Positions 26,156 to 34,457 of a stretch of 64,000 bases of DNA are shown one piece after another. The DNA is from Acinetobacter colistiniresistens. Lineage in GTDB: Bacteria; Pseudomonadota; Gammaproteobacteria; Pseudomonadales; Moraxellaceae. The position numbers and the translations under genes were made by a program. How positions within the stretch are numbered: the stretch's first letter is position 1; each line of letters opens with the position of its first letter. The notes under the pieces are model-generated. The model was not told the origin of the DNA, made no database searches, and saw only the letters and a program-made list of their open reading frames with translations. The DNA lies in contig NZ_KE340383.1 in NCBI RefSeq assembly GCF_000413935.1, forward strand, positions 124,001 through 188,000, in the 5' to 3' direction.

Positions 26156-27538
26156 ATGCAACTTGAATCGGTTCATTTTAAACATATTGGCATGTTTCGA
26201 GAGCTAGATCTCGAGTTTGATCCAGAACAATATCCTATTACCCTGATTTTGGGCGATCAGGCGACAGGCAAAAGTACCATTTTAAAAAATATCTATCAAA
26301 GCCTGACCTGGTTTTCTGCACGCTATAAAGATATTCGTACTGCTGGTGTGGTGATTGCTGATCAAGATATTATGCTGAATCGCCTGCAAGCAAAAATTGA
26401 AATTCAGGTCCACATGAGTCAGGAGCTGGCTGGTAATCTGGTCGAGAGTAGCTCCGCCCAGCAGACAGACACTCAAAGTTGCGCTTGGAAACTCTACAAA
26501 ACCTTTAATAGTCAAAGTGTCGGTATTAGTCAGGTCGAGACTCAACAACTCGATCAAATGGTTAGCCTATATCAAAAAACCGGACAGCAAGACCCCTTAT
26601 TTGGCTTGCCATTGATCGCTTATTATCCCGCAGAACGCTTTGTACAAGACATCAATCTACAGAGCAAAAACACACCGGGGATCTTACAGGAAATCTCAGC
26701 CTACGATTTAACAGCAGTGCCCTATACCACCTTTACTCGCTTTTTTGAGTGGTTACGTGAAATCAGCGATGTTGAAAATGCACATTCAGCCCATATTGTT
26801 CGCCGGCTCATGGGCAATGATTTTAATCAGCACAATCAATCTGAGATTTTGCAAGAATTACAACAGGAACTGATTAACCACCCCAAACAATTATCCGCCC
26901 CCAATCTCTATGCCTTAAAAAATAGCCTGCATACCGTTTTCCCTGAATTAGACGATATTTATATTCAGTATGTACCGAAGCTGCAATTAATGGTGCGTTA
27001 TCAAGATCAACTGGTCCCGTTTCAATACCTGTCCGCGTCACTTAAAACCTGGATTGCGTTGGTGGGAGATATCAGCCGGCGGCTTTGTTTATTGAATCAA
27101 CATTGCTTTAATCCCTGCCTCGAGGGTGAAGGAATTTTGATGATTGATCAGGTTGATCATCAACTGGATCAAAGTCACTGTGCTGAAATTTTAGAACGCT
27201 TACATCAGGCTTTCCCTCAGCTGCAAATCATTGTCACAGGCAATCGAGATGCATTACTTGAACATGCCTTGCATTATCAATGTTTAAAACTTGATCAAAA
27301 AGGGGTCTACCAACTCAATCTGCAAGCATCCCAACTACAGCTTTCAAGTTTATATCAGACCTTATCACAGGCCGAAACCCCAGATTCCGTTCCAAGCCAA
27401 ACCTTGCTGCAAGTTGATCCTTTAACTAGCAAAGTCGATGATTTATTTCAGCAAATTCAGGACTTAAACGAGCAAGAAAAGAGCAACTTACTTCACTTAC
27501 TCAAAATTGATGATACACCTCAAGAAAGCCCCCTATAA
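26156..27538 (+). CDS. RecF/COG3950-like ABC-type ATPase with altered catalytic motifs
   Basis: 460 aa. Walker A GDQATGKST (33-41) and the family-like AYYPAERFV (155-163) are kept. Where I expect the signature LSDG there is LSAS (292-295). The Walker B segment reads GILMIDQVDHQLD (326-338) with Gln332 in place of the catalytic Glu. The H-loop, usually TTHSP, reads TGNRD (361-365) with no histidine. It should therefore bind nucleotide but may hydrolyse it poorly. No TOPRIM, HNH or other nuclease domain is seen; the last 70 residues are helical. GAGGT precedes ATG 26156. It is paired with the upstream helicase. Confidence 0.75.
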   Translation: MQLESVHFKHIGMFRELDLEFDPEQYPITLILGDQATGKSTILKNIYQSLTWFSARYKDIRTAGVVIADQDIMLNRLQAKIEIQVHMSQELAGNLVESSSAQQTDTQSCAWKLYKTFNSQSVGISQVETQQLDQMVSLYQKTGQQDPLFGLPLIAYYPAERFVQDINLQSKNTPGILQEISAYDLTAVPYTTFTRFFEWLREISDVENAHSAHIVRRLMGNDFNQHNQSEILQELQQELINHPKQLSAPNLYALKNSLHTVFPELDDIYIQYVPKLQLMVRYQDQLVPFQYLSASLKTWIALVGDISRRLCLLNQHCFNPCLEGEGILMIDQVDHQLDQSHCAEILERLHQAFPQLQIIVTGNRDALLEHALHYQCLKLDQKGVYQLNLQASQLQLSSLYQTLSQAETPDSVPSQTLLQVDPLTSKVDDLFQQIQDLNEQEKSNLLHLLKIDDTPQESPL

Positions 27539-27548
27539 AGGTGTATCA
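27511..27548. repeat. Inverted repeat spanning the ATPase stop codon
   Basis: TGATACACCT and AGGTGTATCA are perfect 10-bp arms around an 18-base loop that contains the stop codon. No T run follows, so it may be a processing or stability element or a weak terminator. Confidence 0.4.
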
Positions 27549-27656
27549 CAAAGTGAAAATTGAAATGTTTTCAATGAAATGATGTTGTTAGTTTCATGTA
27601 ATAACATTAAGTTTTTATGGTCTGTTTATAGTAAAATAAATCGCATTTTTTATTTT

Positions 27657-27783
27657 CAAGTTGTGCAATACAACTTGCTGCCTCCGTTAACTTGATTGGG
27701 CTTCAAGATTTAAAGTTTTTGGTATTCTCTTTGAGTGCCTGTAAGTCTTGAAAGAAAATTCACCCCTTAGGTCTTCGACCTAA
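27657..27783 (+). promoter_or_regulatory. Structured 5' leader of the mrp operon
   Basis: Two clear hairpins precede mrpA: CAAGTTGT/ACAACTTG with a 5-base loop (27657-27677) and TTAGGTC/GACCTAA with a UUC loop (27767-27783), the latter ending 9 bases before the ATG. The only AGG resembling a ribosome-binding site is inside the second stem. No known riboswitch consensus is recognised. Translational control is inferred. Confidence 0.4.
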
Positions 27784-27792
27784 ATCATCGAC

Positions 27793-30645
27793 ATGGATAC
27801 CAGTGTGCTACCGATTATTATCTTATTACCGCTCATACTCGGCACCACCCTTGTCTCACAATTACAGCGTATTTCGCGTGGCGTGACGGCACTTGGGGCG
27901 ATTGGCATCAGCCTTAGTTGTTTTATTTTACTTCTGACTCAGGCAGAAACGGTTCTACAGGGCAATGCCCTGCAACAAAGCTGGGACTGGCTTCCACAGC
28001 TTGGAATTAATCTGAGTTTTCGCCTAGATGCATTAGGTTTATTGTTTGGTCTGCTGATTAGCGGTATCGGCACGCTCATTTATATTTATGCCTATTATTA
28101 TCTAAGTCCCAAAAACTCCCTGAGTAAACTGTACCAGTTATTGATGCTGTTCATGGCAGCCATGCTGGGTATTTCACTCTCAAACAACCTGATTATCTTA
28201 TTGGTATTTTGGGAACTGACCAGTATTTCTTCTTTCCTGCTCGTGGGTTACTGGAGTCAATACGAGGCGGCCCAACGTGGCGCACGTATGGCTTTAACTA
28301 TCACTGGTATGGGGGGGTTGGCCATGCTGGGGGGATTTGTACTGATTGGACAAATCACCGGAACCTACCAAATTGATCAATTGGTGCTGATGAAAGATAC
28401 CATTCAACAGCATGCACTTTTTGTGCCCGCCTTACTGCTTATTCTGTTGGGTGCATTTACCAAAAGCGCCCAGTTCCCCTTCCATTTTTGGTTACCGAAT
28501 GCGATGGCAGCACCTACCCCGGTGTCAGCCTATCTGCATTCTGCAACGATGGTCAAAGCAGGAATTTTCTTGTTGGCACGTTTAGCACCTATTTTTATTG
28601 GTGCTGCGCTGTATCACAATATCGTGACTTTTGTCGGCTTATTCACCTTGTGTATGGCCGCAGGTTTTGCCATCTTCAAGGAAGACCTGAAAGGTTTACT
28701 GGCTTATTCAACCATTAGCCATTTGGGTTTAATTGTCTGCTTACTCGGCATTGGTTCTCCACTTGCCGTTGCAGCTGCAATTTTCCATATCATTAACCAT
28801 GCAACTTTTAAAGCCGCTTTGTTCATGATTGCAGGGATTATTGACCATGAAACTGGCACGCGTGATTTACGCAAGCTCAGTGGTATCTGGCAACTCCTCC
28901 CTTTCACTGGAACCTTAACCATGATCACCGCTGCCTCAATGGCGGGTGTACCATTAACCAATGGTTTTATCTCGAAAGAGATGTTCTTTACCGAACTACT
29001 GGCCAACTTATCCGGTCCAGTGATGGTGATTTCAGCCATCGTCGCAACCTTAGCGGGTATTTTCGCAGTCAGTTATTCGATTCGTCTGGTACATGGTGTG
29101 TTCTTTGACGGGCCTATCGGCAAACATGTCCCTAATAAAGATGCACACGAACCTCCTTTGGGTATGCGCTTACCCGCCATCATTCTGGCGACCTTATGTA
29201 TTTTAGTGGGTATCCTCCCTGCCCTATTTGCAGGGGCCATGGTCAACAGCGTGACCCGTGCCAGTTTGGCACAGCCTGAATTTGAAGGCGTACACCTTGC
29301 GATTTGGCATGGGGTTAATGCACCACTCATCATGAGTCTGATTGCCTTAATCGGCGGATCAATTTTCTACTTTGCACTGGCAAAAGAGGGACGTATCCGC
29401 AAAATCGACCTCGATCCTTATCTTGGAAAATTCCAAGGCAAGATCCTGTTTGATTTATTCCTTAAGCATTTATTGTTAACCAGTCGTAAAATCAAGCAAA
29501 GTACTGAAAATGGTTCCCTACAAAGCTATCTGCTCTGGATTGTGCTGTTCAGCATCGTCATGGTCGGCTTACCACTCTTTAACCAAGGTTTAACTACAGG
29601 TACCCGTGAACTGACGCATGCGCCATGGGTCGCCATTGTACTCTGGCTCACCTTGTTCTCTGCCTGCTGGATGATGCTGTGGTTCCACCATGAACGCATC
29701 AAAGCAGTACTGATCAGTGGTGCTGTCGGTCTAGTCGTGACCATGGTCTTTGTAACGCTCTCTGCACCAGACTTGGCATTGACTCAAATCACGGTTGATG
29801 TGGTAACGACCGTTTTACTGTTAATGAGTTTATCGCTTTTACCACAGCTTACGCCTTATGAATCGAGCCGTTCACGTCGTTGGCGTGATGCCAGCCTTGC
29901 CATCGCAGGTGGCTTAGGAATTGGCTGGATTACTTGGTTGCTGTTAACCCGTGATCACAATTCCATTTCATGGTTCTTTTTACAGCAAGCGATTCCACTG
30001 GGCGGTGGTTCGAATGTCGTCAATGTGATCTTGGTTGACTTCCGTGGTTTCGATACCTTCGGTGAAATTGGCGTTCTCGGGATTGCAGCAATCGGTGCAC
30101 TCTGTCTGATGGATGGCATGCGTGCGCATGGTACCACCATGACCCAAGGCCTCACCTATCGCTTTAACCCATCTCCACTGATGTTGCGTATCACGGCTTC
30201 CTGGATTTTACCGCTCGCCTTAGTGGTAAGTGTTTATATCTTCATGCGTGGACACAATCTTCCAGGGGGGGGCTTTATCGCAGGTCTGATCACCTCCATG
30301 GCCCTTGTCATTCAATATATCGTATTAGGACAAGACCACACCGAACAGATGCTCAAGGCAAAATCTGGTCGTCTCTATGAACTTTGGATTGGTACAGGTT
30401 TAACCATTGCGGGCCTCACAGGCATTGCAGCCTGGTTCTGGGCACGCCCGTTCTTGACCAGTGCACATATTTATGTCGAGGCACCTTTGCTCGGAAAAAT
30501 GCACCTCGCTTCCGCAGTTGCATTTGATACCGGGGTTTACATCACCGTTGTTGGTGCTGCCATGTTGTTGATTTCGGTCTTAGGTGATTCACGTCACTCC
30601 AGTATGTCAGGCCCAATCCCAAGTGGAGATAAACAAAATGATTAG
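27793..30645 (+). CDS. mrpA: Mrp-type Na+/H+ antiporter, fused subunits A and B
   Basis: 950 aa polytopic inner-membrane protein. The first part resembles NuoL/MrpA, including the conserved FWELTSISSFLLVGYW and FPFHFWLPNAMAAPTPVSAYLHSATMVKAG-type segments. The C-terminal region (about 780-945), with YIFMRGHNLPGGGFIAGL, is the MrpB/MnhB domain, so A and B are one polypeptide, as in PhaAB-type group 2 systems. It is first in the operon; its last 8 bases overlap mrpC. The start lacks a free ribosome-binding site (see leader). The complex exchanges monovalent cations for protons and supports pH and salt tolerance. Confidence 0.93.
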   Translation: MDTSVLPIIILLPLILGTTLVSQLQRISRGVTALGAIGISLSCFILLLTQAETVLQGNALQQSWDWLPQLGINLSFRLDALGLLFGLLISGIGTLIYIYAYYYLSPKNSLSKLYQLLMLFMAAMLGISLSNNLIILLVFWELTSISSFLLVGYWSQYEAAQRGARMALTITGMGGLAMLGGFVLIGQITGTYQIDQLVLMKDTIQQHALFVPALLLILLGAFTKSAQFPFHFWLPNAMAAPTPVSAYLHSATMVKAGIFLLARLAPIFIGAALYHNIVTFVGLFTLCMAAGFAIFKEDLKGLLAYSTISHLGLIVCLLGIGSPLAVAAAIFHIINHATFKAALFMIAGIIDHETGTRDLRKLSGIWQLLPFTGTLTMITAASMAGVPLTNGFISKEMFFTELLANLSGPVMVISAIVATLAGIFAVSYSIRLVHGVFFDGPIGKHVPNKDAHEPPLGMRLPAIILATLCILVGILPALFAGAMVNSVTRASLAQPEFEGVHLAIWHGVNAPLIMSLIALIGGSIFYFALAKEGRIRKIDLDPYLGKFQGKILFDLFLKHLLLTSRKIKQSTENGSLQSYLLWIVLFSIVMVGLPLFNQGLTTGTRELTHAPWVAIVLWLTLFSACWMMLWFHHERIKAVLISGAVGLVVTMVFVTLSAPDLALTQITVDVVTTVLLLMSLSLLPQLTPYESSRSRRWRDASLAIAGGLGIGWITWLLLTRDHNSISWFFLQQAIPLGGGSNVVNVILVDFRGFDTFGEIGVLGIAAIGALCLMDGMRAHGTTMTQGLTYRFNPSPLMLRITASWILPLALVVSVYIFMRGHNLPGGGFIAGLITSMALVIQYIVLGQDHTEQMLKAKSGRLYELWIGTGLTIAGLTGIAAWFWARPFLTSAHIYVEAPLLGKMHLASAVAFDTGVYITVVGAAMLLISVLGDSRHSSMSGPIPSGDKQND

Positions 30646-31006
30646 TATTGAATTTTTACTCGCTTCCGGGATCGGCTTACTGACCGCAACAGGTATTTAT
30701 TTAATTTTACGTGCCAGAACATTTCCTGTGGTTCTCGGCTTAGCCATGATTGGTTATGCCGTGAATCTATTTTTGTTTGCCATGGGGCGTTTACAAATCA
30801 ACGCACCAGCCGTGCTGACTCAAGCCACCAAGGTGACCGACCCACTCCCTCAAGCACTGGTACTGACCGCGATTGTGATTGGTTTCGCAACCACCGCCTT
30901 TATCGTGCAACTTGCATTACGGAGTCGCTATGAATCTGGTACAGACCATGTCGACTCTAAAGAAGAACCCACTTTGACTTATGACCCACGTGAGGATGAG
31001 CCATAA
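30638..31006 (+). CDS. mrpC: Mrp antiporter subunit C
   Basis: 122 aa, three membrane helices, NuoK-like. The conserved LGLAMIGYAVNLFLFAMG and DPLPQALVLTAIVIGFATTAF identify MrpC/MnhC. ATG 30638 overlaps the mrpA stop by 8 bases and has GGAG 9 bases upstream; in-frame starts further 5' lie within mrpA and are less likely. The stop overlaps the mrpD start (TAATG). Confidence 0.94.
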   Translation: MISIEFLLASGIGLLTATGIYLILRARTFPVVLGLAMIGYAVNLFLFAMGRLQINAPAVLTQATKVTDPLPQALVLTAIVIGFATTAFIVQLALRSRYESGTDHVDSKEEPTLTYDPREDEP

Positions 31007-32817
31007 TGTTTGATTTTTATAGTTTCTGGCATGCTCATGCTCCAATTATCAGCATTTTAATTCCAGCATTCACCAGTTTTATTCTGGTGTTATTGGGCAA
31101 TCCAGGTGCAGGTTCTTTAAAACAAGATTGGCGCCAACCTTGGCGTCGCGGTATCAGTCTCACGGCAGTGGTCCTCGGCTTAATCACGGCAATTAGCTAT
31201 TTAAGTATTGCCAGCACAGGGCAAATTACGGTTTATCAACTCAGTGAATGGTCTGCGCCATTTGGTATCGTGTTAGTCCTTGATCGCTTATCAGCCTTTA
31301 TGCTGGTGCTTACCTATGTCCTTGCCGTCCCTGTGGTCTGGTATGCAAGTGAGAACTGGGACACCCGCGGTCGTTATTTCCATGCCATGGTGCATTTTCT
31401 GCTCATGGGAATCACGGGGGCATTTCTCACAGGCGACTTGTTTAACCTATTCGTGTTTTTTGAAATCCTGTTGATGGCATCTTATGTGCTGTTATTGCAT
31501 GGTCAAGGTCGTCCACGTTTTCAGCTTGGGATTCATTACGTCACCATTAACCTGTTGGCCTCTGCCCTGTTCCTGATTGGTTTAGGTATGATTTATGGCA
31601 GTGTGGGCAGTTTAAACATGACCGATGTGGGTCGTCTTGTTCCAACACTGGATGGCGACCAATACAAACTTGCTATTGCTGGCGGATTACTGCTGTTTGT
31701 GGTATTCGGAATTAAAGCCGCAATGTTACCTGTCGGCTTCTGGTTACCCAAAACCTATGCGGTTGCCAGTACACCGGTTGCCGCACTGTTCACCATCATG
31801 ACCAAAGTCGGAATTTATGCCATTCTACGTGTCAATGGCACCGTTTTCGATGAAGCCATGGCGCAAAGTATTTTCAAAAACTGCCTGTTAATTATTGGTT
31901 TAGTTACTTCGATATACGGTGTAATTGGTGCCATTGGTGCAGAACGTTTACGTCGTTTTGTCGGTTTTATGGTGCTGTCCTCGATTGGCACATTGCTGAT
32001 TGCCATTGCCATGTTTAATACTCACGCATGGGCAGCAGCACTGTATTATTTGGTTCACAGTACACTGATTGCTGCAGCATTCTATTTATTCTGTGGCTGG
32101 ATGACTTCACAACGTGGTGCTTTTAAAGATCATTTAAAAGTTGCACCACGAATCAAACAGGAAAAAGCCGCTGCTTTTACTTACTTTACCATCGCCCTCA
32201 TGATGGCAGGTCTGCCTCCGTTTAGTGGCTTTTTAGGTAAAGTCTTTATCTTGCAGGCCACCGCCGAAACCCCTTATCAAGGCTGGATTATCGCGGTGAT
32301 TCTGATTGTGAGCCTGCTCAGCATTATTGCCATGACACGGGTCGGTTTTATTCTGTTCTGGCGAGCGACACCGCCCGAAGAGGATAAAAAAGAAGCGGCT
32401 TATGCAGAATATCAAGCCTTGCCTGAAGTTGCGCCGAAACGCAACGATACGGCAATCTATGTCCTGCTCGGCGCCTTAATGCTGTATGTGGTTTGTGCTG
32501 CACCGATTCAAAACTACACGCTTGCAACTGCACAGCAAATTCAGAATCATGCACTTTATAACCAAACCATTCTGAAACATGATGCACAAGGTCGCCCGAT
32601 CAGCGTTCAACCGTATGATCCAAGCTACTTACCAGAAACCAAATATGGTGGTGAAGTTGAAGATGCCAATGCGCTGTTGATCCCAGATATTATTTCTAAG
32701 CCAACATTGCAAGGTGGGCATATTTCTGAGTACAAGCAACGTCAAATTGCAGAGCAAGTCTTAGAAGCACCCACGATTCCCAACACCACACAACTTAAAC
32801 CGATGGAGGATCACTAA
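31006..32817 (+). CDS. mrpD: Mrp antiporter subunit D
   Basis: 603 aa, NuoN/NuoM-like proton-pumping-type subunit with about 14 helices. Typical segments are LTGDLFNLFVFFEILLMASY, FGIKAAMLPVGFWLPKTYA and AGLPPFSGFLGK. The polar C-terminal tail of about 100 residues after the last helix is longer than in Bacillus MrpD (about 490 aa). It overlaps both neighbours by one base, indicating coupled translation. Confidence 0.94.
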   Translation: MFDFYSFWHAHAPIISILIPAFTSFILVLLGNPGAGSLKQDWRQPWRRGISLTAVVLGLITAISYLSIASTGQITVYQLSEWSAPFGIVLVLDRLSAFMLVLTYVLAVPVVWYASENWDTRGRYFHAMVHFLLMGITGAFLTGDLFNLFVFFEILLMASYVLLLHGQGRPRFQLGIHYVTINLLASALFLIGLGMIYGSVGSLNMTDVGRLVPTLDGDQYKLAIAGGLLLFVVFGIKAAMLPVGFWLPKTYAVASTPVAALFTIMTKVGIYAILRVNGTVFDEAMAQSIFKNCLLIIGLVTSIYGVIGAIGAERLRRFVGFMVLSSIGTLLIAIAMFNTHAWAAALYYLVHSTLIAAAFYLFCGWMTSQRGAFKDHLKVAPRIKQEKAAAFTYFTIALMMAGLPPFSGFLGKVFILQATAETPYQGWIIAVILIVSLLSIIAMTRVGFILFWRATPPEEDKKEAAYAEYQALPEVAPKRNDTAIYVLLGALMLYVVCAAPIQNYTLATAQQIQNHALYNQTILKHDAQGRPISVQPYDPSYLPETKYGGEVEDANALLIPDIISKPTLQGGHISEYKQRQIAEQVLEAPTIPNTTQLKPMEDH

Positions 32818-33344
32818 TGCAAAAACGATCTTTGCTTGAGCGTTGGTTCCCCCATCCATTTGTGTCCGTTCTGATTTTTTTAAGCTGGTTGATGCTGGCG
32901 CATAGCCTGGATCTGACTGACATTTTAATGGCAGTGATTCTGGCGGTGGTGATTGCCCGCTTAGTCAGTCCATTTATTGCCAGAACGCCACATATTCATT
33001 GGCTTCCTGCCATTAAACTGGTCTTTGTCGTGCTGTGGGATATTGTGATTTCTAATTTTCGTGTGGCCAAAATGGTGCTTGGTCGCATGGATCAGTTACA
33101 CCCCAAATGGTATCGCGTACCCTTAGAAACTGAACATGAGCAAGTCAATACCTTACTTGCGATGATTATCACCACCACACCCGGAACGGTTTCAGCTGGA
33201 ATCGATCAGGAACGTGGTGATATTCTGGTGCATGCACTCAGTTCCGATGATACTGAACTCGACATTCAAGACATTAAAAAGCGCTACGAAGCACCTTTAA
33301 TTGAAATCTTTGATGTCAAGATTACAGAAGGAGCAAATAAATGA
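32817..33344 (+). CDS. mrpE: Mrp antiporter subunit E
   Basis: 175 aa with two or three N-terminal helices and a soluble C-terminal domain. The segment TTPGTVSAGIDQERGDILVHAL matches the conserved MrpE core (TPGT..). It overlaps mrpD by one base and mrpF by four (ATGA). Confidence 0.92.
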   Translation: MQKRSLLERWFPHPFVSVLIFLSWLMLAHSLDLTDILMAVILAVVIARLVSPFIARTPHIHWLPAIKLVFVVLWDIVISNFRVAKMVLGRMDQLHPKWYRVPLETEHEQVNTLLAMIITTTPGTVSAGIDQERGDILVHALSSDDTELDIQDIKKRYEAPLIEIFDVKITEGANK

Positions 33345-33616
33345 CCATTTTGCCTTATGCATTGGGTATCGGTTTGATTGCCATTACCATCTCTATGTTT
33401 CTGTGCTTGATTCGCTTGATTGCAGGCCCTTCAGTGATTGACCGTTTGCTGGCTTTAGACACGCTCTTTCTCAACGCGACCTGCCTGATTGTAGTCTTAG
33501 GCATCTATTGGGTCAGCACTAATTTATTTGAAGGTGCACTTTTGGTTGCCATGCTTGGCTTTGTCTCTACTGCTGCACTTGCCCGTTATTTCACAACGGG
33601 CCATGTAATCGATTAA
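33341..33616 (+). CDS. mrpF: Mrp antiporter subunit F
   Basis: 91 aa, three membrane helices. The segment RLIAGPSVIDRLLALDTL is the MrpF signature, with the conserved Asp in the membrane region. It overlaps mrpE by 4 bases and is preceded by GAAGGAG. Confidence 0.93.
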   Translation: MTILPYALGIGLIAITISMFLCLIRLIAGPSVIDRLLALDTLFLNATCLIVVLGIYWVSTNLFEGALLVAMLGFVSTAALARYFTTGHVID

Positions 33617-33627
33617 GGAGCTTCACC

Positions 33628-34002
33628 ATGCAACTAATACTTGAAATTGTCGTTTCATTTTTTGTGGTGTTTGGCGCATTCTTTATGCTGATCGGTTCGA
33701 TTGGCATGATTCGCCTCCCCGACTTATTTATGCGCCTGCATGCACCCACCAAATCGAGTACCTTAGGCCTCGGGAGCTTCCTCATTGCAGCCATGATTTT
33801 TGCAGCAATGCATGGTCGCTTTGGTTTTGCTGAGTTGCTGATTACCTTGTTTGCCTTTATCACTGCACCCGTATCGGCGAATTTGATGGCACAAGCTGCG
33901 ATTCACCTCCGCTTACGCTCAACCAGTGGTGATGTACCAGAAGCACTCAATCGCCCTCTGCCTTGGCAACGCTATCGTCGCCACCCGCTGAAAAAAGACT
34001 AA
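33628..34002 (+). CDS. mrpG: Mrp antiporter subunit G
   Basis: 124 aa, three membrane helices. The sequence GSIGMIRLPDLFMRLHAPTK is the MrpG/MnhG signature. AAGGAG stands 9 bases before ATG 33628. It is last in the operon, closed by the terminator at 34018-34047. Confidence 0.93.
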   Translation: MQLILEIVVSFFVVFGAFFMLIGSIGMIRLPDLFMRLHAPTKSSTLGLGSFLIAAMIFAAMHGRFGFAELLITLFAFITAPVSANLMAQAAIHLRLRSTSGDVPEALNRPLPWQRYRRHPLKKD

Positions 34003-34017
34003 TTAAAGCCTCGCAAT

Positions 34018-34047
34018 AAAAAAAGCCACCCGAAGGTGGCTTTTTTT
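34018..34047. terminator. Bidirectional terminator between mrpG and rbfA
   Basis: A perfect AAAAAAAGCCACC / GGTGGCTTTTTTT stem with a CGAA tetraloop lies between convergent genes. T runs leave on both strands, so it should end both the mrp operon and the rimP-nusA-infB-rbfA operon. Confidence 0.93.
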
Positions 34048-34055
34048 ATATCTAT

Positions 34056-34457
34056 TTACTTTTGTTCGTCTTGCTCTTGTTCAGGTAAATCCTTCACAGC
34101 TTCAGCAATCAGACCAAACATATAGTTGCCGTAGGCATTGGTTTTGTCATAGTGAAAACGTAACCGAGGCGTCACACGTGTTTTGATACGACGACTCAAT
34201 TCATGGCGTAAGAAACCAGACGCTTTATTCAAGACATCTAGGGTTTCTTTATTCGCAGCTTCACTCTGATCATCACCGAGTTCACGTCCCATTACCGTGA
34301 CATAAACTTCGGCATAACCCATATCTGCACTGACTTTCACGGCTGAGATGGTCACCAGACCACCCAGACGTGGATCTTTAAGCTCCTGACGGATCAGTTC
34401 AGACAACTCACGTTGTACTGAATCCGCCATGCGCTTTAAGCGTTGGCTACCCGCCAT
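34056..34457 (-). CDS. rbfA: 30S ribosome-binding factor A
   Basis: 133 aa KH-type maturation factor acting on the 5' end of 16S rRNA; needed at low temperature. The sequence RVQRELSELIRQELKDPRL-like N terminus and RHELSRRIKTRVTPRLRF are typical. It overlaps infB by one base (TAATG), so the two are translationally coupled. It is the last gene before the shared terminator. Confidence 0.96.
   Translation of the reverse strand: MAGSQRLKRMADSVQRELSELIRQELKDPRLGGLVTISAVKVSADMGYAEVYVTVMGRELGDDQSEAANKETLDVLNKASGFLRHELSRRIKTRVTPRLRFHYDKTNAYGNYMFGLIAEAVKDLPEQEQDEQK

Noticed and set aside
24629..27538. Gabija defence system
   Set aside because: The helicase is GajB-like in class, but the ATPase lacks a TOPRIM nuclease domain, gene order is reversed and the context is core chromosome.
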